Of a stretch of DNA of 64,000 nucleotides, positions 26,202-34,846 are shown in pieces (within the stretch, counting starts at the first letter, position 1; every line of letters begins with the position of its first letter). This DNA comes from Ideonella sp. (GTDB taxonomy: Bacteria > Pseudomonadota > Gammaproteobacteria > Burkholderiales > Burkholderiaceae_C). The stretch spans positions 43,385 through 107,384 of the forward strand of contig JABTUY010000010.1 in the NCBI GenBank assembly GCA_015075165.1, given 5' to 3'. The notes under the pieces are model-generated. The model saw only the letters and a list, made by a program, of their open reading frames with translations, was not told the DNA's origin and did not search any database. Made by a program: the position numbers and the translations under genes.

Positions 26202-27719
26202 ATGTCGCAACGTCCGAACGCGATCATGTGGAGGCAGTTGCTGCTGCGCTCGGCGCGCGAGAACATGAGCCTGCAGGGCCAGATCCGCGAGATGCTGGTG
26301 TCGACCATCCTCGACGGACAGCTGCCGCCCGGCGTTCCGATCCCGTCGAGCCGCGAGATGGCCGACGCGCTGGGTGTTGCGCGCAACACCGTCGTGCTCG
26401 CGTACCAGCAGCTCGCCGACGAGGGTTTCCTGATTTCGCGGCAACGCAGCGGGCATTTCGTCAACGCCGAGATGATCGCCGGGCGCACCGCGCGCCACGA
26501 CGCGCAGCCAGCCGCAGCCGACGGCGCGCAGCCCGACTGGAAGCGGCGCTTTCGCCTGCGCATCACCGAGCAGCGCCACATCGTCAAGCCGGCTGACTGG
26601 CAGCGCTATCCGTACCCGTTCCTGTATGGCCAGTTCGATGCTGCGCTGTTCCCGACCGCCGACTGGCGCGAATGCTGCAGCAAGACGCTGTCGGTGCTCG
26701 ACATCCGCGACTGGGCGCCCGACCAGATCACGCGCGACGACGCCTCGCTGGTCGAGCAGATCCGTTCGCGCGTGCTGCCGCGGCGCGGCGTGTGGGCGTC
26801 GGCCGACGAGGTGGTCATCACAGTCGGTGCGCAGCATGCGCTGTACATGGTGGCCGATCTGCTGATGCACGAAGGCACGCGCGTGGGCATCGAGGAGCCG
26901 GGTTACCCCGACGCGCGCAACAGCTTCGCCAGCCGCACGTCGCAGCTGATCCCGCTGCCGGTCGACGCCGGCGGACTGCCGCTGAGCGACGCGCTGCGCG
27001 ACTGCGACTACGTCTACGCCACGCCGAGCCACCAGTGCCCCACCGGCGTGACGATGCCGCTGGAGCGCCGCGAGGCGCTGCTGCGCATGGCCGAGCAGTT
27101 CGACTTCGTCATCATCGAAGACGACTTCGAGAGCGAGAACCGCTTCGACGGCGAGCCGATCCCGGCGCTGAAGAGCCTGGATCGCAGCCAGCGTGTCATC
27201 TACATCGGCAGCCTGTCGAAGACGCTGGCGCCAGGGCTGCGCATCGGCTACGTGGTCGGTCCGGCCGACCTGATCGCCGAACTGCGGGCGTTGCGGCGGC
27301 TGATGCTGCGCCATCCGTCTGCGTTCATCCAGCGCGCGTTCGCGCTGTTCCTGTCGCTGGGCCACTACGACGCGCTGCTGCGCCGGCTGGCGGCGGTACA
27401 GCGCGAGCGCTGTACGCTGGTGCTCGACGCGCTGGCACGCCACGCGCCGCAGTGCCATGTCGTTCCGGTGACCGGCGGCGGCTCATGCTGGGTCTCGCTG
27501 CCCGAAGGGCTCGACGTCAGCGCGCTCGCCGAGCGCGCCGCCCGGCGCGGCGTGCTGATCGAGCCCGGTGACGTGTTCTTTCACGGCGCGCCGCCCGCGC
27601 GGCGCGCGTTCCGGCTCGGCTATGCGTCGATCGACTCGAAGTCGATCGACGAGGGCATCCGGTTGCTCGGCGGGCTGGTCGCCCAGATGCAGTGCGAGGC
27701 GGCCGCGACCGCGCGCTGA
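26202..27719 (+). CDS. tauR: MocR/GntR-type regulator with aminotransferase domain, TauR-like
   Basis: A 505-residue regulator. The N-terminal GntR winged helix (LQGQIREMLVSTILDGQLPPGVPIPSSREMADALGVARNTVVLAYQQLADEGFL) is joined to a fold-type I aminotransferase domain with the PLP-binding Lys in YIGSLSKTLAPGLRIGYVV. MocR proteins sense amines or amino acids via PLP. TauR activates taurine catabolism in Rhodobacter. Here it sits 7 bp from, and convergent with, the end of the TRAP/SulP operon that leads from a TauX-like gene, and putative 23-bp direct-repeat operators are found before the taurine genes. Specific assignment as TauR is context-based. Confidence 0.75.
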   Translation: MSQRPNAIMWRQLLLRSARENMSLQGQIREMLVSTILDGQLPPGVPIPSSREMADALGVARNTVVLAYQQLADEGFLISRQRSGHFVNAEMIAGRTARHDAQPAAADGAQPDWKRRFRLRITEQRHIVKPADWQRYPYPFLYGQFDAALFPTADWRECCSKTLSVLDIRDWAPDQITRDDASLVEQIRSRVLPRRGVWASADEVVITVGAQHALYMVADLLMHEGTRVGIEEPGYPDARNSFASRTSQLIPLPVDAGGLPLSDALRDCDYVYATPSHQCPTGVTMPLERREALLRMAEQFDFVIIEDDFESENRFDGEPIPALKSLDRSQRVIYIGSLSKTLAPGLRIGYVVGPADLIAELRALRRLMLRHPSAFIQRAFALFLSLGHYDALLRRLAAVQRERCTLVLDALARHAPQCHVVPVTGGGSCWVSLPEGLDVSALAERAARRGVLIEPGDVFFHGAPPARRAFRLGYASIDSKSIDEGIRLLGGLVAQMQCEAAATAR

Positions 27720-27726
27720 TCGCGGT

Positions 27727-29499
27727 TCAGGCGGCGGGCGGCGCCTCCTCGCGGCACGGCTCGAAGATGCGCACCGCGCAGCGCGCGCACTGCGCGGCGT
27801 CGAGCCGGCGGCGAATCGCGCCGATCGCGTCTTCGCCGAGCGCGAACACGTTCTCGCGCCCGATTGCTTCGAGCTGGCCGCAGCGCTCGAGCATGCGCCG
27901 CGGCTCGTCCTTGAGGTTGTACAGGTACAGCCCGCCGCCGAGGGCGCGGCGGCGCCGCGCCTCCTGGCCGAGCAGCTGCGCGCCGGCGAGGTCGACGAAG
28001 TTGATCCCGGTGGCGACGAGCAGCAGGTGGCGCTGCGACGGGTTGCGCTCGTCGATGCCCTGCAGCGCCTCCTGCAGGTGGTTCACCGCGCCGAAGAAGA
28101 TCGAGCCGTTGAGCCGCACGATCTTCAGCTGCGGGCAGTCGGGCAGGCCGGTGGTGCTGTTGAAGACCAGCGTCGCGTGCGCCGCGTCGGGCTTCACGTC
28201 CTCCAGCGGCGGGCGCGAGGTGCGGTTCAGGTACAGCATCAGCGACAGCAGCACGCCGATGTAGATTGCGAACTCGAGGTCGAGCGTCAGCGTCGCGACG
28301 AAGGTCGCGATCAGCACCGCCGCCTCCTGGCGGCTCGAGCGCAGGATCTCGGCGATGTGGTGGAAGTCGATCAACCCCCAGGCGACGACGAACAGGATGC
28401 CGGCCATCGCCGCGGTCGGCAGCCATTGCGCCAGCGGCGCGAGGAACAGCACGATCAAAAGCAGGAACAGCGCCGAGAACACCGCGGCCAGCGGCGTGCG
28501 CGCGCCGGAGGTGAAATTGAGTCCGCTGCGGTTGAACGAGCCGCTCGACGCGTAGCCGGAGAAGAAGGCGCCGGCGAGGTTCGACAGCCCCTGGCCGATG
28601 AACTCCTGGTTGCCGTCGATGCGCTGGCCCGACTTGAGCGCGATCGCGCGCGCGATCGACACCGCCTCGGTCAGCGCGAGCAGCGCGACCGCGAGCGCGA
28701 TCGGCACCAGCTTCTCGATCGTCCCGGGCGAGAGATCGGGCGCCGACAGCGGCGGCAGCCCGATCTCGAGCGCGCCGATGCTGGCGACGCCGCTGCGCGC
28801 CGCGCCGCCCGGCAGCAGCGCGTTGATCGCCGCCGCGGCGACGCCGCCGGCGAGCATCGCCGCGATCATGTGCGGCACGCGCGGCCACCAGCGCTTGAAG
28901 GCGATGCTCGCGAGCACCGTGACGACCGCGACCGCGGTGATCCACGGGTTGATGTCGCCGGCGCGGGCGATGAGCGTCGTCAGCACTTCGTGCACCGGCG
29001 CGCCGCGCGGGATCGGCAGGCCGAAGAAATTCTTCACCTGGCTGACCGCGATCAGCACCGCGGCGCCGGCGGTGAAGCCGACCACCACCGTGTGCGAGAC
29101 GAAGTTGACCAGCGTTCCGAGCCGCAGCGCGCCGAGCGCGAGCTGGAAGACGCCCACCAGCAGCGTCAGCGTCAGCACCAGCTCGACGAAGCGCGCGCTG
29201 CCGGCTTCGGCCAGCGGGCCGATGGTGGCGAAGACGACGATCGAGATCGCCGTCGTCGGCCCCGAGACGAGGTGCCACGACGAACCCCACAGCGCGGCGA
29301 CGATGGCCGGCAGCATCGCCGCGTACAGGCCGTACTCGGGCGGCATGCCGGCGATCGTCGCGAAGGCGACGCCCTGCGGCACGAGCACGATGCCGCCGGT
29401 GAATCCGGCGACGGCGTCGGCGTGCAGGCTCGCGCGGTCGACGCGCGGCCACCAGCGCAGGAACGGCAGCAGCCGGGACAGCCCTGGCGCCACCATCAA
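27727..29499 (-). CDS. SulP-family anion transporter with STAS domain (possible sulfate exporter)
   Basis: A 590-residue inner-membrane carrier. Multiple TM helices carry SulP signatures (ADAVAGFTGGIVLVPQGVAFATIAGMPPEYGLYAAMLPAIVAALWGSS; VGFTAGAAVLIAVSQVKNFFGL). A C-terminal STAS domain spans about residues 435-550 (KIVRLNGSIFFGAVNHLQEAL, GINFVDLAGAQLL). It starts 20 bp after dctM, as the last gene of the tauX-TRAP operon. SulP proteins usually import sulfate or bicarbonate. Here disposal of sulfate from sulfonate degradation is a reasonable alternative, replacing the exporter TauZ of Rhodobacter. Confidence 0.85.
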   Translation of the reverse strand: MMVAPGLSRLLPFLRWWPRVDRASLHADAVAGFTGGIVLVPQGVAFATIAGMPPEYGLYAAMLPAIVAALWGSSWHLVSGPTTAISIVVFATIGPLAEAGSARFVELVLTLTLLVGVFQLALGALRLGTLVNFVSHTVVVGFTAGAAVLIAVSQVKNFFGLPIPRGAPVHEVLTTLIARAGDINPWITAVAVVTVLASIAFKRWWPRVPHMIAAMLAGGVAAAAINALLPGGAARSGVASIGALEIGLPPLSAPDLSPGTIEKLVPIALAVALLALTEAVSIARAIALKSGQRIDGNQEFIGQGLSNLAGAFFSGYASSGSFNRSGLNFTSGARTPLAAVFSALFLLLIVLFLAPLAQWLPTAAMAGILFVVAWGLIDFHHIAEILRSSRQEAAVLIATFVATLTLDLEFAIYIGVLLSLMLYLNRTSRPPLEDVKPDAAHATLVFNSTTGLPDCPQLKIVRLNGSIFFGAVNHLQEALQGIDERNPSQRHLLLVATGINFVDLAGAQLLGQEARRRRALGGGLYLYNLKDEPRRMLERCGQLEAIGRENVFALGEDAIGAIRRRLDAAQCARCAVRIFEPCREEAPPAA

Positions 29500-29518
29500 C
29501 GTGGCGGCAGGCCCGCCG

Positions 29519-30859
29519 TCAGTAGCCGATCAGCTTCGGCAGCCACAGCGACAGCGTCGGGAAGAACGCGATGACGAACACCGCGATGGTCTGCATCATC
29601 ACGAACGGCAGCACGCGCACGACGATCTTCTCGACCGATTCGCCGCCGATTCCCGAAGCGACGAACAGGTTCTCGCCGAGCGGCGGCGTCATGAAGCCGA
29701 TCGACAACGCGCAGATGACGACGATTCCCACGTGCGTCGGGTCGGCGCCCATCGTGTACATGATCGGCAGCAGCACCGGCGTCAGGATCAGGATCGCCGC
29801 CAGCGTCTCCATGAACATGCCGACGAACAGCAGGAACACGATCACCATCGCCCAGATCAGATAGACGTTGTTGGTCAGGCTCAGCATCGACTCGGCGATC
29901 GTCGCCGGGATGCGCTGCTCGACGAGCAGACGGCCGAAGGCGACCGCGGTGAACAGGATCAGCAGCACGCGGCCGGTGATCCAGGTCGTGGTGCGCAGCG
30001 CTGCGAGCATGGTCTCGAACTTCAGCTCGCGGTGGACGAGGAAGCCGATCGCGAGCGTGTAGAAGATCGCGACGATCGCCGATTCGGTCGGCGTGAACAG
30101 GCCCGTGTAGATGCCGCCGAGGATGATCACCGGCGCGATGATCGCCCAGACGCCGCGGCGCAGCGCAGCGGCGATCTCGCCGCCCTGCCAGCGGTCGGAC
30201 AGGCCGCGGTAGCCGGCGCGCTTGGAGATGAAGTAGTTCATCACCATCAGCGCCGCGGCCATCACCAGCCCCGGCACGACGCCGGCGATGAACAGCTTGG
30301 GGATCGACAGCGAGGCGAACTGGCCGTACTTCGCCACCGCCTCGGGCGGCGGCACCATGCCGAGCGCGGCGATGCCGAAGATCACCATTGGGATCGACGG
30401 CGGGATGATGATGCCGAGCCCGCCCGACGACGCGGTGACCGCCGACGCGTAGGCGCGGTCGTACTTGCGCTTGACCATCGCCGGGATCATCAGCATGCCG
30501 ACGGCGGCGGTGGTCGCCGGCCCCGAGCCCGAGATCGCGCCGAAGAACAGGCACGCCAGCACCGTCGCGGCGCCGAGGCCGCCGGTGATCGGCCCGGCCA
30601 TGGTCTCGGCGATGTCGACCAGGCGCTTCGAGATGCCGGCGGCCTCCATCAGCGCGCCGGCGAGCACGAACGCCGGCAGCGCCATCAGCGGGAAGCTGCC
30701 GACCGACGTGAAGGCGATCTGCACCAGCGCGATCGGGTCCTTGTCGAGCGCGATGTAGGCCGCCATGCCGGCGCCGCCGAGCGCCACCGTGATCGGCGCC
30801 CCGAGCACCAGCAGCAGCAGGAAACCCCCGAACAGCAGCTCGACGACGTAGGTGTCCAT
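29519..30859 (-). CDS. tauM: TRAP transporter large permease, DctM family (TauM-like)
   Basis: A 446-residue polytopic membrane protein of the TRAP DctM family: LLFGGFLLLLVLGAPITVALGGAGMAAYIALDKD at the N-terminus, SSGGLGIIIPPSIPMVIFGIA and STGSGPATTAAVG-like blocks, ending FPTLSLWLPKLIGY. With DctQ and DctP it forms a Na+-driven importer. Gene order TauX-K-L-M and the nearby TauR-like gene suggest taurine as substrate, which is inferred. Confidence 0.85.
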   Translation of the reverse strand: MDTYVVELLFGGFLLLLVLGAPITVALGGAGMAAYIALDKDPIALVQIAFTSVGSFPLMALPAFVLAGALMEAAGISKRLVDIAETMAGPITGGLGAATVLACLFFGAISGSGPATTAAVGMLMIPAMVKRKYDRAYASAVTASSGGLGIIIPPSIPMVIFGIAALGMVPPPEAVAKYGQFASLSIPKLFIAGVVPGLVMAAALMVMNYFISKRAGYRGLSDRWQGGEIAAALRRGVWAIIAPVIILGGIYTGLFTPTESAIVAIFYTLAIGFLVHRELKFETMLAALRTTTWITGRVLLILFTAVAFGRLLVEQRIPATIAESMLSLTNNVYLIWAMVIVFLLFVGMFMETLAAILILTPVLLPIMYTMGADPTHVGIVVICALSIGFMTPPLGENLFVASGIGGESVEKIVVRVLPFVMMQTIAVFVIAFFPTLSLWLPKLIGY

Positions 30860-30887
30860 GTCTTGTCTCCCCGCGCCGGCGCGCCGT

Positions 30888-31439
30888 TCAGGCGGCGGAC
30901 TGCGTGGCAGCCTCGCGCTTGAGTTTCTCGATCTCTTCCTGCTCGGGGTCGATCATCTCGACGCCCTTGAACACGTTGAGGTACAGGTTCCACAGGATGC
31001 GCAGCGACATCAGCGTGAAGGCGAGCGGCAGGATCATGTAGAAGTACTTCATCGGCAGGCCGAGCGTCTGCGACTTCCAGAATACGTTCATGCGGTTGAA
31101 CGTGAAGTCGTAGCTCAGCCAGACGAAGTAGAGGTTGAACGCGACCCACAGCAGGTCGGCGATCGTGTGGAAGGTCTTGGCGAGCCACTTCGGCAGGAAC
31201 TGGAAGTGGAAGGTCACGCGGTTGTGCGCCGACATCTTGGCTGCGACCACCGCGCCGAGGTAGGCGAACCAGACGAACATGTAGGTCGACAGCTCCTCGC
31301 TCCAGGCGATCGAGTAGCCGAACAGCTGGCGCGCGAGAACCTGCGCGAACAGCAGCACGGTGAAGGTCGCCAGCAGCAGCTCGCAGACGATCGTCTCGAG
31401 GTTGTCGAGCCAGTTGAGGACAGAGCGTTCGGCTGCCAT
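30888..31439 (-). CDS. tauL: TRAP transporter small permease, DctQ family (TauL-like)
   Basis: A 183-residue protein from ATG 31439 with CGGAGA upstream. The frame extends further upstream only through a tandem repeat, so that start is rejected. Four TM segments with the DctQ motif YSIAWSEELSTYMFVWFAYLGAVVAAK (residues ~42-70). A charged C-terminal tail (DPEQEEIEKLKREAA) follows. It lies 28 bp before dctM. Confidence 0.85.
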   Translation of the reverse strand: MAAERSVLNWLDNLETIVCELLLATFTVLLFAQVLARQLFGYSIAWSEELSTYMFVWFAYLGAVVAAKMSAHNRVTFHFQFLPKWLAKTFHTIADLLWVAFNLYFVWLSYDFTFNRMNVFWKSQTLGLPMKYFYMILPLAFTLMSLRILWNLYLNVFKGVEMIDPEQEEIEKLKREAATQSAA

Positions 31440-31491
31440 GGGACCATCTCCGAGGGAATCAGTCGGCCCGCGCGTCGTGCGCCGCCGGTGG

Positions 31492-31567
31492 GCAAACGGT
31501 GCTGCGGCAAACGGTGCTGCGGCAAACGAAGCGGGGGGCAAACGGTGCCGCGGCAAACGGCGCGGGG
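31492..31567. repeat. five 15-bp tandem repeats between TRAP binding-protein and permease genes
   Basis: GCAAACGGTGCTGCG occurs twice exactly, followed by three variants (GCAAACGAAGCGGGG, GGCAAACGGTGCCGCG, GCAAACGGCGCGGGG). The array lies between the DctP stop and the DctQ start in the operon. It may set the expression ratio (RNA structure or stability) of the abundant binding protein over the permease. Confidence 0.7.
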
Positions 31568-31592
31568 GCCCGCGCCGCCGCCGTCGCGCCGT

Positions 31593-32588
31593 CTACTGGC
31601 GGCCGAGCGTTTTCAGCACCTTGTCGAGCTTGTCCTTGCCGCCGATGCTGGCGTGGAACTTGGGCCACACCGTCTGCGTCGCCTTGGCGATGAACTCCTT
31701 CTCGCCGTCGGCCGGGTCGCTGATCTGCATGCCCTTGGCGGTGAGTTCCTTCTTGATCTTGTCTTCGGTCGCGAGCAGGAACTTGTAGCTGTGCTCGGTC
31801 GCCTCGGCGCCGGCGTCGAGGATCGCCTTCTGCACGTCGGCCGGCTGCTTCTTGAACAGCGCTTCGCTGACGACCAGCGGCTCGAGCGAGAACACGTAGC
31901 GGATGTTGGTGATGTACTTCTGGACCTCGTTGAACTTCATCGCCGAGATCGTGATGTACGGGTTGTCCTGGCCGTCGACGACGCGCTGCTGCAGCGCGGT
32001 GAAGGTCTCGGACCACGCCATCGGCGTCGGGTTGAGGCCCCAGCTCTGGTAGCTGGCGATCATGATCTCGTTCTTCGGCACTCGGATCTTCAGCCCCTGA
32101 AGGTCGGCGAGCGTCTTCACCGGCTTCTTCGAGTTGGTCAGCACGCGAAAGCCCGAGTAGGCCCAGCCGACGATTCGCACCTTGGCGTCGCGCACGGTGT
32201 TCTCGGTCAGCTCCTTGCCGACGTCGCCGGTGGTGAGCTTCTTCGCCTCCTCGGCGCTCTGGATCACGTAGGGCAGCGTCAGCACGCCCACCGTCGGCGA
32301 GAACGGCGTGATGTTGTTGATCGCGAGGATCGAGAAGTCGAGCGTGCCCATCGCGGCGTTGCTGACCGTGTCCTCCTCGCTGCCGAGCTGGCCGTTCGGG
32401 AACAGGTCGAGCTTGTGCTTGCCGCCGACCTTCTGCTCGAAGGACTTCTTGAACGTGGTGGCCAGCTCCCACTGCGTGCCGCCCTGGGCGTCGCCGACCG
32501 CGACCTTGAACGTGGCGGCCCACGCGCCGGTGGCGCCGAAGAGCGCGGCGCTGGCGAACAGCGGGACGATGGCGGTCTTGAACTTCAT
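31593..32588 (-). CDS. tauK: TRAP transporter substrate-binding protein, DctP family (TauK-like)
   Basis: A 331-residue periplasmic protein starting MKFKTAIVPLFASAALFGATGAWA, a signal peptide with a cleavage AWA site. DctP features: FPNGQLGSEEDTVSNAAMGTLDF, LQGLKIRVPKNEIMIASYQSWGLNPTPMAWSETFTALQQRVVDGQDNPY, with the conserved Arg in KIRVP that binds anionic groups. AAGGAG lies before the ATG. It is the second gene of the operon after the TauX-like gene. Confidence 0.88.
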   Translation of the reverse strand: MKFKTAIVPLFASAALFGATGAWAATFKVAVGDAQGGTQWELATTFKKSFEQKVGGKHKLDLFPNGQLGSEEDTVSNAAMGTLDFSILAINNITPFSPTVGVLTLPYVIQSAEEAKKLTTGDVGKELTENTVRDAKVRIVGWAYSGFRVLTNSKKPVKTLADLQGLKIRVPKNEIMIASYQSWGLNPTPMAWSETFTALQQRVVDGQDNPYITISAMKFNEVQKYITNIRYVFSLEPLVVSEALFKKQPADVQKAILDAGAEATEHSYKFLLATEDKIKKELTAKGMQISDPADGEKEFIAKATQTVWPKFHASIGGKDKLDKVLKTLGRQ

Positions 32589-32674
32589 GCGAGTCTCCTT
32601 GGTGAATTGGCCGCTTCCGGCAGCGGCCTCGGTTGCGAAAGGGAAGCCGGCGCGCCGACGGCGCCGATGGGAAG

Positions 32675-33088
32675 TCAGCGCGCCGGCTGCGCCGGGCGGT
32701 CTTTGCGGTAGGCGTTCTTCACCGCGATCTTGCCGTCGCGGAAGGTGAAGACATCGACCATGCGCGCCTCGACGCGCGAGCCGTCCGCCTTGGTGCCGCG
32801 GAAGGTCGACTCGGAAACGCCGCGGTCGCCGCAGACGAAGTGGTCGCCGTCGAGCCAGGCGGCGTCGGGGAAGGTCTGCCAGGCGAGCTGGAAGCCCTCG
32901 CGCACCGCGTCGCGGCCGACGAAGCTGCGGCCGAAGATGTCCGGGCCGGCCACCGCGTGAAAGCTGCAGTCGTCGTGCATGAAGCTCATCAGCGCGTCGA
33001 TGTCGTGGCGGTTCCAGGCGTCGGCGAAGGCCTGCAGGAACCGTGCGTCGAGCGTGCGTCGTTCGTTCGCCATCGTAGTCTCGTCCAT
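32675..33088 (-). CDS. tauX: SnoaL/NTF2-like protein, probable taurine dehydrogenase small subunit (TauX)
   Basis: A 137-residue NTF2-fold protein: ARFLQAFADAWNRHDIDALMSFMHDDCSFHAVAGPDIFGRSFVGRDAVREGFQLAWQTFPDAAW to VDVFTFRDGKIAVKNAYRKDRP. ATG 33073 is an alternative start. TauX, the small subunit of TauXY taurine dehydrogenase, is to my recollection a SnoaL-type protein. Here it is first in the operon carrying a TRAP importer and divergent from a DAO-type flavoprotein (TauY-like), as in Rhodobacter/Paracoccus taurine clusters. Another NTF2-like role is possible. Confidence 0.65.
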   Translation of the reverse strand: MDETTMANERRTLDARFLQAFADAWNRHDIDALMSFMHDDCSFHAVAGPDIFGRSFVGRDAVREGFQLAWQTFPDAAWLDGDHFVCGDRGVSESTFRGTKADGSRVEARMVDVFTFRDGKIAVKNAYRKDRPAQPAR

Positions 33089-33165
33089 GGGTTTTGCGGG
33101 GGTGTGCGAACCCCGCGGATCGCATCGCGCACGGCCCGAAGGCTAGCCGCGGCATGGCCTGCACC

Positions 33166-33198
33166 GTAGGACCAGCTTGCGCCAATCGCTTGGGCCAG
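33166..33198 (-). promoter_or_regulatory. putative TauR operator for the tauX-TRAP operon
   Basis: On the minus strand, CTGGCCCAAG (33198-33189) and CTGGTCCTAC (33175-33166) form two direct half-sites with an exact 23-bp period, about 80 bp before the TauX-like start. The gene-proximal half-site matches those upstream of tauY, the cobS-like gene and xsc (consensus CTGGYNCTAY). Confidence 0.6.
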
Positions 33199-33207
33199 CC
33201 GTTGCGA

Positions 33208-33240
33208 CTGGCCTCATGGAATGGCGGGAACTGGCGCTAC
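33208..33240 (+). promoter_or_regulatory. putative TauR operator for tauY
   Basis: CTGGCCTCAT (33208) and CTGGCGCTAC (33231) are direct half-sites 23 bp apart, mirror-placed relative to the tauX-facing pair with 9 bp between the pairs. The proximal half-site is 86 bp before the tauY start. Confidence 0.6.
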
Positions 33241-33281
33241 GGGCAGGCGCTCGGAAACCCTAGGCTCTGGGCCATTCGTCA

Positions 33282-33304
33282 TCGGCCGCGCATTGCGCGG
33301 CCGA
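33282..33304 (+). other. strong hairpin in the tauY leader
   Basis: TCGGCCGCGC, an ATT loop and GCGCGGCCGA give perfect 10-bp arms ending 9 bp before the GAGGAGGT ribosome site of tauY. No T-tract, so not a simple terminator. It may stabilise the mRNA or tune translation. Confidence 0.5.
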
Positions 33305-33325
33305 GTGCCACCGAGGAGGTGAATG

Positions 33326-34747
33326 ATGGAAATGACCCAACCGCACCCCGGCGCGCTCGCGCCCTACGACCCGCGCTACGACCCGCTGGTCGCACCGCAC
33401 CCCGGCCGCGGCGCCGACTACGCACCGACCTACTGGGTCGCCAGTGCCGGCACGCCGCCCGCCGACGACGGCCCGATCACGCGCGACGTCGATGCCGATG
33501 TGGTGATCGTCGGCTCGGGCTTCACCGGGCTTGCCGCGGCGCTGTTCCTCGCGCGCGAGCATGGCATCCGCGCCACGGTGCTGGAAGCCAACCGCGCGGT
33601 GTGGGGCTGCACCAGCCGCAACGGCGGGCAAGGCCAGAACGCGAGTGGGCGGCTGTATCGCTCGCAGTGGATCGCGCGCTGGGGCAAGCAGACCGCGCTC
33701 GCGCTCGACGCCGAGATCCGCAGTGGCTTCGAGACCTTCAAGGCCCTGGTGGCCGAGTTCCCCGAGTGCGAGCCGCAGCCCGGCGGCCACCTGTACATCG
33801 CGCATCGCGAGAAGAAGATGGCGTTCCTGCGCAACGAGGCGAAGGTGATGCGCGACGTGTTCGGCTACGACACGCGCATCCTGTCGGCTTCGGAAGTGCA
33901 GTCGCAGTACGTCAACGACGCCGAAACCTTCGGTGCGCTGCACGAGCCCGACGGCATCGGCGTGCATCCGCTGAAGCTCGCTTTCGGCTACCTGCGCGCG
34001 GCGCGCGCGCTCGGCGTGAAGGTGCATCCGGCGTCGCCGGTGACCGGCTTCGAGACGATCAACGGCGTGCACCACCTGCGCACCCCCGGCGGCACGGTGC
34101 GCGCGCGCGCGGTCGGCTTCGCCACCGGTGGCTACACCAGCAACGGCCTGCACCCGAGCCTCGATTCGAAGATCATGCCGATCCTGTCGAACTCGCTCGT
34201 CACGCGGGTGCTGACCGCGGCCGAACTGCAAGCCACCAACTTCCGCACCACCGAGGTCATCACCGACACGCGCACGCTGCGCTTTTACTATCGCAAGCTG
34301 CCCGACAACCGGGTGCAGATCGGCAGCCGCAGCTCGATCACCGGCGCCGACGCGCCCAACCCCAAGCACATGGCGGTGCTGGTCAACGGCCTGCATCGCA
34401 AGTTCCCGGCGCTCAAGGGCATCGAGATCGACTACTCGTGGTGGGGCTGGGTCGACGTCAGCCACGACATGATGCCGCGCATCACGCAGCCCGACGCGAA
34501 GCAGAGTGTCTTCTATGCGCTCGGCTACGGCGGCAACGGCGTGTCGTTCTCGGCGCATGCCGGGCGGCGCATGGCGCAGCGCATCGCCGGCAAGACCGAC
34601 CGCGCGTTCGCGCTGCCGATCTACGACTCGCCGCTCGAATACCCGAACGTCTTCGACACCGTGCGCTCGCGCGCGTTCGCGCCGTTCCGGCGCTTCGGGC
34701 AGCGCTTTCTCTATCGCTGGTACTACCTGCGCGACGAGGTGCTGTGA
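33326..34747 (+). CDS. tauY: DAO-family FAD oxidoreductase, probable taurine dehydrogenase large subunit (TauY)
   Basis: A 473-residue flavoprotein with the dinucleotide motif DVVIVGSGFTGLAAALFLAREHG (G63-x-G65-x2-G68) and a DAO-type body with C-terminal LGYGGNGVSFSAHAGRRMAQRIAG. Resembles PuuB/TauY amine-oxidising enzymes. Would oxidise taurine to sulfoacetaldehyde plus ammonia with electrons passed to a cytochrome (family knowledge). AGGAGGT at 33314 favours ATG 33326 over 33323. It is divergent from the TauX-like gene across the shared operator region, an arrangement different from contiguous tauXY. Confidence 0.72.
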   Translation: MEMTQPHPGALAPYDPRYDPLVAPHPGRGADYAPTYWVASAGTPPADDGPITRDVDADVVIVGSGFTGLAAALFLAREHGIRATVLEANRAVWGCTSRNGGQGQNASGRLYRSQWIARWGKQTALALDAEIRSGFETFKALVAEFPECEPQPGGHLYIAHREKKMAFLRNEAKVMRDVFGYDTRILSASEVQSQYVNDAETFGALHEPDGIGVHPLKLAFGYLRAARALGVKVHPASPVTGFETINGVHHLRTPGGTVRARAVGFATGGYTSNGLHPSLDSKIMPILSNSLVTRVLTAAELQATNFRTTEVITDTRTLRFYYRKLPDNRVQIGSRSSITGADAPNPKHMAVLVNGLHRKFPALKGIEIDYSWWGWVDVSHDMMPRITQPDAKQSVFYALGYGGNGVSFSAHAGRRMAQRIAGKTDRAFALPIYDSPLEYPNVFDTVRSRAFAPFRRFGQRFLYRWYYLRDEVL

Positions 34748-34846
34748 GCCGAATGCCGCGGCTGTCGAGTCAACCGGCGGTCCGCACCCGGAACCAGTTC
34801 TCCTTCGGGAGGCGGCAGGCGCGCCGGCCGCCGCCCGAAGGCGCGT

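Noticed and set aside
26202..27719. Taurine or other aminotransferase enzyme
   Set aside because: The N-terminal GntR winged helix shows a MocR regulator; the aminotransferase domain is the sensor.
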